A stretch of DNA of 64,000 nt from Enoplolaimus lenunculus (taxonomy: Eukaryota > Nematoda > Enoplea > Enoplida > Thoracostomopsidae), in the NCBI GenBank assembly GCA_030248215.1, contig JASANG010003003.1, positions 1 to 64,000 of the forward strand. The letters run 5' to 3'. The position numbers and the translations under genes are program-made. Shown one piece after another: positions 22,912 through 34,523 of the stretch. The notes beneath the pieces are model-generated. The model made no database searches, was not told the DNA's origin, and worked only from the letters and a program-made list of their open reading frames with translations. Position 1 is the stretch's first letter. The number at the start of each line of letters is the position of its first letter.

Positions 22912-23196
22912 ATCTGACTTAGTGTTGCTGACAATGCCGATAGACTTGAAAAATAAAGTATTTTACGTTCGAGTTAAAAATAAAAAAGGCAAAACTACAC
23001 TTAAAAGTATTATTATCTCTATAACATTAACCCACTGTCTTTAAAGTTGGGAATTTTTCTACTTAACTGATTTTAAGACTAAAAAATTCACCTTCAAAGT
23101 GTTATTTCTAAGTCGAAAAATAAACGCAAAAATCAGTTTAATTTTTAAACTTTAATAGACAAAATCTAGAGCATACATTTCTGGTCGCAGTGTGAA

Positions 23197-26100
23197 ATGT
23201 TTCTATTTGCGGTGATAATTTCTGTTCTGTTCCACGAAACGGTTGTGGCAAAAGCTCCTCGATGGGGTAAGTTTTTCTGTAACCAGAAATGAAACAGAAC
23301 ATGTTGCCAACCTTAGTTTCAGTTGAAATTTAACGAAACAGGTTGCTGTGTTCAACACTGTACAAAACATATACATTCGTAAAATTTAGTATAAAAATAT
23401 AGCCAGGCAGGACGATGTCTAAATTAACGTATCGTGAGCCAGGGGCGGTGATATGAAGAACCTATTTTGCGTGATTTTGGTCATCCGTTCCAGCTGTCAT
23501 TCGTCCAAAGATGGCTTTTTTGTAAAAAAAACAATTTTTCCCGCAGAACTTTCTGTGATAAAAATGGAAGGTTCCTACCTTATACAATTTTTCGCCCTCA
23601 GAAAATTTTTGTGATAACATGATAAGGTCCCTACCTTACAATTTTTGCGTTTCATAACATTTGCCAGTCCGCCCTCCCCCGTAAGAAATTTTGAATTCGC
23701 CTTTGCATTCAGGATGTTTAGTTAATTTGCCCGACACGCGTATTTTTTCAACATTTTTCAGATAAATGAACGAAACTTAATACAAACTACTTATGAAGAA
23801 AAAATTTTGGTCGGCTCAGACCAATGAGGCTGGGCGCCTCCAGCGCTCCCTTATCACCGCCCTTGTCGCGAGCTTTTGACCCGTAACGTGTTAATAATAA
23901 GATCAGTGATGTCAGCTTAGCATCGTGGGGTCAAAAAATAGCCGACCTAGATCTTATATATTGGTATTTCAGATAGTCGCGTGGTTATGTGCGATGAAAA
24001 TCAACAATGCAAAACCAAAACAAACAACGGCACATTAATCGATTGCGTTCAAAGTGAAGAAGAAGAAGAAAGAATTCTATGTCCAATGGGTAATATCAAG
24101 AGTCGATAATGACGGTTTTTTACAAAACTGTGCCACTAGGTGCATTCTGTGTACAAAGAATGAACCCAGCACATGTGGCTTTTTGGTTTACTGTCCTTTT
24201 ATTTAGAAGGGGTACAACTTGTGCGAACTTTGAAAAAATATACCGCTTTATACGGCGTCAAAAAACTCCGTATACATTTAAAACTGTTAAAGCAAGCTTA
24301 GTTGTATTGCATGTGATAGTAACTCCCTAAGCAAAAGGGGATCGGGCAAAAATACAGCGAGTGCTGATACATTTTTTAACCATGCACAACCCAGGTAGTT
24401 GCATACTCGTGCCTTCTTGCCTTGAAATGTTGTCAACTTTTAGTAAAGATTCATAAACCGTAAATTCTAATAAACAATTTCCTAATATGAATGATTTTCT
24501 AAAATATCCACTGTAGTAAAGTGGCTTAACATTCGCTAGCATTTCTCTTTTCAGCAATTGGACTTTCAGTTCGGGTCGACTCCACCAGAGTCAAACATGC
24601 GATTTAATGAGTCGAATTTGACTCGGGCACAGTCGAATTTGACTCAGGTTGTGTAGTCCGGTAGGGCCTATTTCGGAGAGAGTCAATTTGATTCAACATT
24701 GTTTGCAGTGCAACGTTCTTTGTTTACAAAAGTTTCATAGCCCATAGACTGGCGGGATTGTTCCATAAATAGAAAATTGGCATATTTACATTTTTTCATG
24801 CATTCACTAACGCTAGCGCATTGCCCAAACGTGGCCGACAAGTTATATACTATTAAAAGTTAAAATCAGAGCTAAGTCATGTCTGCGTAGCGAAGCCAAT
24901 TTAAATCGAACAGACCGCCGTAAAATTTCATTGCAAGCAAACTCTACACCCATCATTCCAGCGTTCAAAAAGACGTATACTTTGCGAATCTATTTTATTA
25001 TATGTTCAAACTAAAGCAGAAATAAAATTAAAGTGCCGGCAAAATATTAATAACAGGATTAGTCTAAGCAAGAATCGATAATGACTCTTTTTACAAGAGT
25101 GTGTAACTGGGTACACTCTGTGTAGAAAAGAATATACCCGGCACGCGTTGAGTTTTTCAACTCCCCCCTTTATTTAGAGGGGCGTACAACCGGTGCGAAC
25201 CATGGCACCTTATGTACGCGGCGTCAAGCATGGCCCCCTTATAGTTTAATTTAGGGTAATCATGTGATAGCGACCCCACCTCTAGACAAGGGTGGTCAGC
25301 CAAAAAGCAACGCCCGATGGTACATTTTGTACCATGCGGGCCCCCAAGAGTTGCACACTCTTGTCATTATATCCACTCCTGGTCTAAAGAATTGTCATTT
25401 TCTTATGATGTAAAGTTGAATGTTTGCCAGTTCCGATGATACTATTTTTATTTTGTAAACATCAAATAGAAACACTTCTTGTTACTAAGTAAAGAAAAAC
25501 TAAAGCTCAATGCCTCATATAGGTAGTGCTTGGTAGTACAAGTATTACATATACAAACGCTATCTAAGAAACGGTTCATTCAAGCGTATATATACACAAC
25601 AGGGCATTTAAGCAACCCTCCCAAATCAAGACGTCGGTATCAGGAACTATCACCAACTGGTGATAGGTGCTACACACATTTGAGAATACGGGTTCAGGCT
25701 TAGAAATAAGTGGAAATGATTTTGCTAAAACTTTACCCTAAATATACAGGCTTTTATACTCTGGCGCAGGGATTAAGTTTTAGGCTTAGGTTTTAGGCTT
25801 ATCATATTTTTAAAATAATACATCTTAGATGAAAAACTATAGTGAGCCGAATAAGAGGGGGAAACTGATATTTGGCCTCTCCAGGGGGTACCCTCCCCTG
25901 TTTTTTGGCTTACGGACTGTTGTTTATTTTTAACCCACCCTCAACGCTCCGCCGCACTTAGCTACTAATATATATACGGTATTGGAACTGTCCGATGAAA
26001 CGTTTGTCTTCACCAAATGCGGGCAAATAAAACACAAAATTTATCAAATCAATTAATATGGCTTGGTATGGTCCAAAGTTGAAAGAGCCTTGGTTCCAAA

Positions 26101-26625
26101 GGCACACTCTATGAGTTTGGCCCCAAAATACGCGTTAACTATTTTCTGGATTATTTAATAAAATTTATGCTGGTTGTTTGGGTCCTGGAGTCATTTACGC
26201 ACTAAAATTAGTGATATATGACGATTATGGACTCAAATTGAGGTTTAGGGACTCTATCCGAGTAGGAACGCTTATCAGGGATATATATGGACTCCTATAG
26301 ATTGGGACTCAAAATGGCAACCCTTTTTATTACTCCTTTGGAGTCACTACAGTACAGCAATATATGCTGGAAAGTGTTAACGGAAAATTGTTCAGTTTAC
26401 TGTCTATAAACCTGCGAGTTTCCTATTTTAAATATTTTAGGCTGCCCGGATGCTTGGAAAATGCACCACGCGTTTGCTGTTTCAAACGATCACGCGACGT
26501 CACGCGGCTGCATCAGAGGTCGAACCCATGACGTTGAACGCCTGGACGATGATTGGTACATTTGGAAGAAACTCACATGTCTCGCAAATATTGAAAGCTG
26601 GTGCCAGTTTAATAAACAAAATTAA
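23197..26625 (+). CDS. Small secreted eight-cysteine protein, tandem copy 2
   Basis: Three exons: 23197-23266, 23973-24089, 26441-26625; 123 aa, same intron phases as copy 1. Residues 1-18 are a signal peptide (MFLFAVIISVLFHETVVA). All eight cysteines match copy 1. The N-G-T sequon and the DDWYIWKKL and SWCQFNKQN blocks are conserved, and exon 3 has the same length (185 bp) and about 80% amino-acid identity. Exon 2 has an acidic run SEEEEE where copy 1 has HRNADD. AATAAA signals follow the stop at about 26655-26672. Introns of 706 and 2351 bp contrast with 158 and 195 bp in copy 1; the excess is mostly MITEs. Family and function are unknown; likely a secreted, disulphide-rich protein. Confidence 0.8.
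23440..23865. mobile_element. hAT-type MITE in intron 1 of secreted-protein gene 2
   Basis: Ends CAGGGGCGGTGATA and TTATCACCGCCCTTG, flanked by an 8-bp direct repeat, TCGTGAGC on the left and TCGCGAGC on the right (7 of 8 matching). 426 bp, without transposase coding. Orientation relative to the gene cannot be defined. Confidence 0.88.
24098..24420. mobile_element. Diverged CCAAGAGTG-family MITE just after exon 2
   Basis: Resembles the elements at 22596 and 25069 (AGAGTCGATAATGAC start; GCATTCTGTGTACAAAGAAT, TTTATTTAGAAGGGGTACAA and AGTTGCATACTCGTGCCTTC inside). It begins about 9 bases after the exon-2 donor of secreted-protein gene 2. Confidence 0.7.
24568..24715. mobile_element. Partial GAGTCAAATTGACTC foldback MITE
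   Basis: Right half of the family seen at 21637: AGTCGAATTTGACTCAGG, GGGCCTATTTCGGAGAGAGT and an end TTTGCAGTG. The left terminus is missing. It lies in intron 2 of secreted-protein gene 2. Confidence 0.75.
25069..25381. mobile_element. CAAGAATCG/CACTCCTG MITE with GTCTAA target duplication
   Basis: 313 bp, clearly homologous to 22596-22911 (TTTATTTAGAGGGG, GTGATAGCGACCCCACCTCT and AGTTGCACACTCTTGTCATT). The direct repeat GTCTAA flanks it (about 25062-25067 and 25382-25387), supporting a 6-bp duplication for the family. In intron 2 of secreted-protein gene 2. Confidence 0.85.
25837..26352. mobile_element. CTATAGTGAGCCGAATAA MITE, older copy
   Basis: Matches 52303-52736: left end AGTGAGCCGAATAAGAGGGG, interior GATATTTGGCCTCTC and TTACGGACTGTTGTTTATTT, right end GGAGTCACTACAG. 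516 bp; termini diverged and the TA duplication is visible only on the right. In intron 2 of secreted-protein gene 2. Confidence 0.75.
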
Positions 26626-27610
26626 ACAAAAAATGTACAAAATTAAACAAACAACAATAAAATTTGAATAAAAAGTACCAATATAATTTTGTCCCAATAT
26701 AACAACATTGATTTCTATGTTTTTGACTTTTGGACCATATTTTCTCATGTGTTCAATAACCATGATTTACCAATTGGTTTTCGAACTGACAAACTTTTGG
26801 AATTGCGGACTTCAAAATTGTCAGTTACAGAAGTATAGGAAAAATCAAATGCGAAAAATGTGCTGCATTTCGAACCTCAGGTACTAGATGCAACAAACAT
26901 ATAGGAAGAGGCAAGGGTCATGCTTGCTCGTAGCCAGGTTAAAGGGGCGCATGCACAGAAATGGTATGATTTTCTATGGTTGCCGAAAATTTTCTAATTG
27001 GCTGAATCTTCATTGCCCTTTTCAGGCAGGAGACCTACTCTTTGATTGTTGCTTAGCACTGTTTTCACCGTTTATATCCAATCAAAATATAAATGGTAAA
27101 AAGTTGCTATTAATAATGTTATTTCTGGTTTGGGTTAAATGTTGGACTGTTGCACGCTTTATCCCCCAATTTAAACTTAAGTTTGGACTTCGTTTAAAAA
27201 CAACCTTTTTCAACCAATGCCTATAGATGACTAAACGTTAAAATCTAAGACTAAAGTCTTAACCTTAAATGTGGAAAGAAAGTGTAGTGGAAACAACTAA
27301 TGTTTATATGGGGAACATATGAAGTTCGCATTTTTTCACGGAACAGCCATACAACTTCGAGCTGTGCTTTTCTGCCCATTTGTACGGATTGCAGTAATTT
27401 CTGATTGCTTGCTAGAAGCCTAGAAAGCTTGCACATGAATCTTACATGGCGTGGGTACAAATAGCAGGATCATAAGTATATATACATAAATTTGCTCTTG
27501 AAACTCCTTTTTGTTTTATAGATCAATGCAAAAAATAATGCTGCTCTTGCATTGAAATTTAAAAAGCACGACTTCGGGCCATTATAGATAGTAAACTGAA
27601 AATTTTTTGC
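26626..27610. other. Intergenic, nothing supported
   Basis: The first ~50 bp are the 3' end of secreted-protein gene 2. The remainder has a 112-codon open frame at 26888-27226 without recognisable features, and no transposon ends. Confidence 0.4.
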
Positions 27611-27614
27611 TTAA

Positions 27615-27890
27615 CCCTTTCTCACATGAATATTTTCTATTTCCCCTGAGACCTACTTTAATGGTAGGATTCGAACTCCAGTAACTGGAGCGGGAGGCCT
27701 ATACCATCACCATTCAGCTATAGGAGCTTGACGCTCAAGCCCGAGAAGGCTCTCACGTCTTGTGGTGATTTAGTACTATGTATACTTGTTGCAATTGTTA
27801 AACACGGTGCGATAGGTATATACTATTTAACGTATATACACTGCGCTGAGTTGCCTACAGACAACTCAATGTGAGAAGTGTGAGAAGGGG
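27615..27890 (-). mobile_element. piggyBac-type MITE with tRNA-like core, copy 1
   Basis: Flanked by TTAA (27611-27614 and 27891-27894). Ends CCCTTTCTCACAT and GTGAGAAGGGG are inverted repeats; CCC at a TTAA site is the piggyBac signature. It lies in the opposite sense to the copies at 30531 and 47330. The core, read on the minus strand, holds a tRNA-like A-box/B-box pair (TAGCTGAATGGTGATGG and GAGTTCGAATCC). A short GTGAGAAGT duplication lies near the right end. Confidence 0.9.
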
Positions 27891-27896
27891 TTAAAC

Positions 27897-28238
27897 CTGG
27901 GTGCTACACGATATCCGCTTCCGGTAAAAATCGGTGTCCGCTTCCGTTATAGAGATAACGGAATTTCTGTCATTTTTATACATCTCGCAAATTTTTGTTT
28001 GAGATATGCTTCAATATTGTTTGAAATGAAACATTAAAAGGTATGAAATTCATCAAAAATCTTACAAATTTCGGTGCATCCGCCATTTTTCTTTAAAATT
28101 TTGGGGAAATCCGGTCAACATATATATATATACACGCCTTAATTGTGTTAGCAGAAAAATGAAACATTTTCTAAACTTTTGTGTACTTCAACTTCCGTTT
28201 TCCGCTTCCGTTATTTTTACTGTCCAATAAACACCCTG
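27897..28238. mobile_element. CCGCTTCCG-rich MITE-like element
   Basis: Starts CTGGGTGCTACACGATATCC and ends ATAAACACCCTG, short imperfect inverted ends, with repeated CCGCTTCCGTTAT-like motifs near both ends. No target duplication was resolved; it directly abuts the piggyBac-type MITE. Confidence 0.5.
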
Positions 28239-28465
28239 CCTTTGGATCGGCCTGCGCAGTTGCACCTGAAGCAATTTGAAGGGAGATAAACTTAAAGCTG
28301 GCAGCAACTATACGATTGATAAACTGGGAAAAACCTGTGGCGCAAAACACCGCAGTAATTCGGCTGAGTAGACTGGAATTATACTCCAAACCGGCCATCA
28401 TGTTTTCATGAAGCGACTTCCTAACTTCCTTCTGATTTTCTGAAAAATGATTATTAATGCTGGAA

Positions 28466-28700
28466 CACCGTAAATTCCACTGAATTGATTTCCAATTCAT
28501 AATGAGTTAAGTCGCTGAGTCTGAATTAGGTGTTTCAGAACTGAGAATTTTGAATTGATTGGACTAGTTTTGATTAACTAATCAACTCTTCAGAAATTGA
28601 GTTAGCTCAGAGGGAGTTAATGTTTACTGTTACTAACCCACAAAACAAGAAATAACTAATTCGTTCTCTGAATTGATTAATCAACACAATGGAATTTGTG
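28466..28700. mobile_element. Degenerate AACTCA-rich MITE
   Basis: Resembles the intact element at 59669-59922: CACCGTAAATTCCACTGAAT start, TTGATTAATCAACACAATGG near the end, and multiple GAATTGATT/GAGTTAG variants of the GAGTTGATT unit. Ends are decayed. Confidence 0.65.
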
Positions 28701-28996
28701 AGCCTAGTGTATTCAATCTTGTGTTTGGTGCGAGCGCAAGTCATCCTCGCGACCTGGCAAAAACTGCTAACCATTCCAAAGTTAATCCCTCCTGGATGTT
28801 ATCTAAATATTTTACGCTTCGTCTGGTTTTTCTTCAATGTTTGCTAACCAAACAAAAACCCAAAATGCTTTATACAATTTATAGCAAAAGCAGTAACTCG
28901 GTGGTGTACAGTTTATCAACTGTGTTTGCGTTTTTGTGCACAGTGCTGGTAGTGCATATTACAGTTTATGTACATATTTTATAATATAGCAATTTA

Positions 28997-31900
28997 ATGT
29001 CTTCTTCTGTGCAATCAGCGGTCACCAGATATTTGTTGCGAGCGGTGTCGGCGACAAAATGCCCGGCTCATTGTGGCGGAGCAAGTGGCAACCCTGTTCA
29101 AGAGTTTGGTAAGTGGAACATGATTCCATTTCGGCGTAGAAAAATTGTGAAGGTGCGGGAAAATTGGTTCGGCGTGGGCAAAGGTACACTATAAAAATGG
29201 GGAGTCAAATTGACTCGGAAACAGGCTTTTCCTGACTACACAAACTGAGTCAAATTTGACTCCGCCAGAGTCAAATTCGATTCACTGTTGACTTTGACGG
29301 AGTCAGATTTGACTCATTTTTTGTAGTCAGGAAAAGCCTGTTTCCGAGATAGTCAATTTGACTCCCCATTTTTACAGTGAATGGAAACATTATAAAATGT
29401 GAGGGCGTTGAAAAAACGTGATTCTATTTCGGCGTGGGAAAAATGTGGCGGCGTGGGAAATGGCATGAAGATATTGTAAAATGTGTGGGGTCGTTAAAAA
29501 TAACACGTTTATTTTGGTATGTTGAAAAATTACGTGATTATCAATGTATATTGTTGTAGTTCAGGTGGGAATTGGCAGTTTATGCAAGTTTGCTAAAGTA
29601 CACAAGTAGGTCTCGTCATTTTGACTTTTAAATTTAATAACGGTCCTATCAATTTGTAGCAAGTTCGAAGTGAATTTTCCACTTTAAACTGGCTGTATAT
29701 TACACGTTTGTGAAGTATACTGAAGTACAAAATCTCTCAACAAAGAGCAGTTTGAATATTATTACTGCAACGGACAAAATGCAGATAGGATGATTTTTGA
29801 GCGCAAAACTGGGTTGCAACTTTAGATTATAGATGGGCACCGGATATCTAGATATGAAAAATATCCGGATATATGTTCCAAAAGATATATGCATCCGGAT
29901 ACCCGGATAAACGTCCGGCATAAATTGCCAGATATCCTGATATGAAAAAATATTCGATGTCCATCACTACTTTACACTGTAAAAAATGGGGAGTCAAATT
30001 GACTCTCTGGGAAATAGGCTTTTCCTGACTACACAAACTGAGTCAAATTCGACTGCGTCAGAGTCAAATTCGACTCACTGAGCGATTCAGGGAATCGAGT
30101 TTGACTTTGGCGGAGTCGAGTTTTGACTCAGTTTGTGTAGTCAGGAAAAGCCTGTTTCGGAGAAAATCAATTTAACTCACCATTTTTTGCAGTGCAGCAA
30201 CGTCATTGGCTGGTTCAATGCTGCAATGTTATTGGTTGATTTAATGCTGCAACGTTATGGGTTGATTTAATGCTGCAACGTTATTAGCTGAATTAATACT
30301 AGAGAGTCAATTTGACTCCCTATTTTTTGCAGTGTAGATAAAATCAAACCACAAACGAACACAAAACAGTAAAACATTTTTCAGTTTCAACCAGTCATTC
30401 CACATCAAAAGAGTACGCGTTCGAGTTTACCGCGAGCAGTTTGCGTTTTGGATCTGGAGTTACAAAAGAAATTGGACAAGACTTGAATTTTCTCAACGCA
30501 AAGAAAACGCTGATTGTAACAGGTATTTAACCCATTCTCACATTGAGTTGCCTATAGGCAACTCAGCGCAGTGTATATACGGTAAATAATATATAGCACC
30601 GTGTTTAACAATTGCAACACATATACATAGTACTAAATCACCACAAGACGTGAGAGCCCCCTCGTGCTCGAGCGTCAAGCTCCTATAGCTGAGTGGTGAT
30701 GGTATACGCCTCCCACTCCAGTCACTGGAGTTTGAATCCTAGCATAAAAGTAGGTCTCAGGGGAAATAGAAAATATTCATGTGAGAAAGGGTTAAACGAA
30801 AAACGTTCTTTGCGTGTTTTTAGAGATTCTATTGAACTTCAAACCAAAACTGAAGTAGAGATTAAAACGCAACTTGTCCACTCTGTTTTTATGGGGTCAT
30901 TTTTCAAAGCCCAATCGTAAGGTCTTGCAAAATCACCCGACTTAATTGTTACGTATTATTAATGTCAGATATATGGCAAAATAAAATTTATCGTAATTTT
31001 AGACGAAAACATTGCCAAACTAGCGCCTTACCAGACGGTAGCCAATTCATTGAGTTACCATCGTTGTGACTATCAGACATTCGACCGTGTTCAGATCGAA
31101 CCTTCCGATTGTTCTTTTCGTGAGGTAAACAAACGAAAAGTGAATCCCATGGAAAAGGCATGCGGCATATCAGGGCGTAGTTAAAATTTCATTTTGAAAT
31201 GGTATATTTATTTTGTACATACGAAAGTTTTTTGTTGAACCTAAATATAGGGAACAAAAAATATTTTTTAGCAGTGAAATCCAAAAATTCATAAAAGTTA
31301 CTTTTAAGATTATCATTCGGGAAGAGTGGATAGCCTGCTCCTATTTATATTCCCATTGCATCTATTCATGTTAAAATGGAACTAAAATGCATAATTTGTT
31401 CAACGTTAAACACAATGTACGAGCACTAAATTTCATTTTAAGAATCAATATTTTAGTCGCGTTTGAATGCCGGCCATCGCCAATTCAAGCATCCCAGTGG
31501 ACTAGCAGCACCGCTGGACAACACAAGTTTCCAGCGCTTTCGTATACGTGTTAACCAGGGTACATTTCCAATTCTTCCTCTGGTCCTGCAAAAAGTCGAC
31601 CTCCGCCCTCGGCTCCGAAATTTAATATATTAATGTATCTCAAAATATTGATTTTCAGGCAATAGAATTCGCTCGTCGCGGTGATTATGATGCATTTGTT
31701 GCAATCGGAGGCGGTTCAGTGATGGACACGGCAAAGGCGTGCGCCTTGTTCGCGACTAATCGGACGGCTGATCTAATGGACTTTGTTGGACCGCCATTCG
31801 GCAAATCAGAACAACCTCCAAAACCGATGGCGCCGCTAATTTGTATTCCAACTACGGCAGGAACTGGAAGTGAAACTACTGCAGGTTGGCAGTTGCGAGA

Positions 31901-34487
31901 ATTTTCCAGCGGCCAGAGCCGGAGCAGCCTATCGTGAGACCCCCCAAAATTCTAGTGTATAGAGCCACCTTGTGATGGTCAAAATATTTTTCAAATTTTT
32001 TGTTTAAAATAATGGGAGTATGGGGATGGCTTCTCTGGCCCGGCCGGTGACGGTAGGTAAGATACTATTCGTGTTTTTAAATTTTAGCAGCTGTGAATGC
32101 GAGTGTAGCAAATGTTGAGATGTCTTAAAATGTAGCAAATGTTTCATTGTGTAAGATTTCATATGTCCGCACGGTATGTTTTAAATATTTAGTATATTTT
32201 AATAATATAAATATATATGTATATATCAAAATCGTAGAATAATGTTTAGAATATGCACAAGGTCAGAAAACCAAACAGTGAACCTGGCAACAACCCTTTA
32301 TTAAGTGAACATTTTAAACAAATAAGTATTGCTCTGCACATTTAATTTAGGATTCAAATTGCGTATGAAGAGCGATTCTAATATATGGAGCGCAAAATTA
32401 GATTTGTTAGCTGAATTCTGCCGGGGAACAAATCTAATTTTGCGCTCCATATATTAGAATCGCTCTTCATACGCAATTTGAATCCTAAATTAAATGTGCA
32501 GAGCAATACTTATTTGTTTAAAATGTTCACTTAACTACTTAGGTTTTTCCTTTCCTTGTGCATATTCTAAATATGTATATATATATATATATTTATACGC
32601 ATCATACAGTTGGTCTATATTTTAGTTGCTATTTTCGATCTTGAAGAACACAAGTCAAAGTTCGGTATTCGAACACGAAAAATTAAGGTAATGTAAACAT
32701 TTTAACATATTGGTTTACTAGACTTTATACGATAAAATAGCCGCCGAAGCACCCACATTTTTTAAAGATTTTGACAGAATCTCATCATTTTTATTCGGAA
32801 TCGGACAATTGCAGCATATCTCGAATCTAGAATTGCGTGATTAATTTACGCATAATGTAGAAATACGCAATTATGATCGTAAAAATAACAGAATTTTTGT
32901 TATTTCTACAACGTAAAAAGACACCGGTTTTAAGTTACATCCCCACGAATCAAAACAAAATGTACTCGATTTTTTAACAGCCGCTACTTGGTCTGGTTGA
33001 TCCTGAAAATATGCGAACTGTTCCACGACACGTTGCAATATATGCTGGGTTCGATGTACTATGCCATGCGCTTGAGTCTTATACGCTTCTTCCGTACAAC
33101 GAACGTATTGGAGTGCAAAGTCCTGATAAGCGACCCGTTTATCAAGGTATGCGCCAATATAAACAGCGTACACCACTGAAGTGATAAATGCTGGGTCAGA
33201 TGCTATAGCCAGACGTTAATAAATTTTGCCTGGAATCGAAACCAGAAGTGAAGCAAAAATAGCCAATGAAATGATTTTTTCTAATTTGCCAATATTAAGG
33301 GTTGCACTATACTCGCCACACGCCGCCGGATGCCGTCGTACGCCACCGCACGCTATACCAAATAGATTTTGCGTAAATTTTTGTTAGCAGCGCTTAGCGG
33401 CGTGCGTTAACGTCTGTAGTAAAGTTTAGCGCAACCCTAACAGTAATCTGGCGAAGTATTGTCAAAGATTATGTTATTAAAACTTGTTTTTGAGGTATTT
33501 CAGAAATTAATGTTTCTAAAAAGTGTTAGGAGGACACCAACTTTCAAAAGAATTTACTAAAAAGGCAAAATGCAATTTTTGACTAGCGCCGCTTTTCAGT
33601 TTTCTAAGCCAGTGCAGTTGTAGACAGGCAGTGTCGCGGCAGGCCCGTAGCCGGTCAATCTTGCTAGCGGGGGGGGGGGGCTAAAAGTATTCCAGGGTGA
33701 TTGAGCCCCCCGGCCCCCTTGGCTACGGCCCGTGTCGCGAAAAAATGATTTTTGATCAATTTAGAAGTTTTCTGCAAACATATTTCTATTGACTAAATGG
33801 CCAATGTTACTTTAAGGGGCGTAACAGTAGCTTAAGCGTATTCCTAAGCCTATAAGATTAAGGCTAAGCCTAAGCCTAAGCTTAAGCAAAAAAAATGTAA
33901 TCTAGAATCTAAACCTACTATTTTATAGACCACCCGAAACCTGGACCCCCTTAAAATAACATGGGCAGCGACTAAATTATAATTTTAGGCCGAAATCCGC
34001 TAAGCGATGTTTGGTGCCGGGAAGCCCTCAGGTATGTTCCAAACAAGTACTATTCTGTAGGTTTTAGAAAGCAATGCTATTACAAATATTTTACTCATTA
34101 AACGATTATATATTACACAGTTAGGACAAATACAGCGTGCGAATCGTTGAGCAAAATAGGCTAAATTTTGAAGCTTGAAAATTCACTAAATGCTTAGGCT
34201 TATATAGTTCGTAAATTACAAAATTTTTTACCTGGATACATTAGCTATACATATTTGAAAATACAAGTATTAGCGTTACACAATCATTGGAATTAAAGCT
34301 TTGAACTGTATTCCCAAATGACTCGAGTATTCATATATAGCGGACAACTCTGAAAATTAAATTTGTAAATGTTTCAGAATTTTAAACAAATATTTCGTAC
34401 GATCGGTTGAAAATCCTGAGGATATGGAAGCACGTTCAAAAATGATGCAGGTAATTGTTAAACTCTGTATACACGGTACGGTATATA

Positions 34488-34523
<36 letters not shown>

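Noticed and set aside
26888-27226. 112-codon open frame on the plus strand
   Set aside because: No recognisable domain, no splice partners, and composition like the surrounding non-coding DNA.
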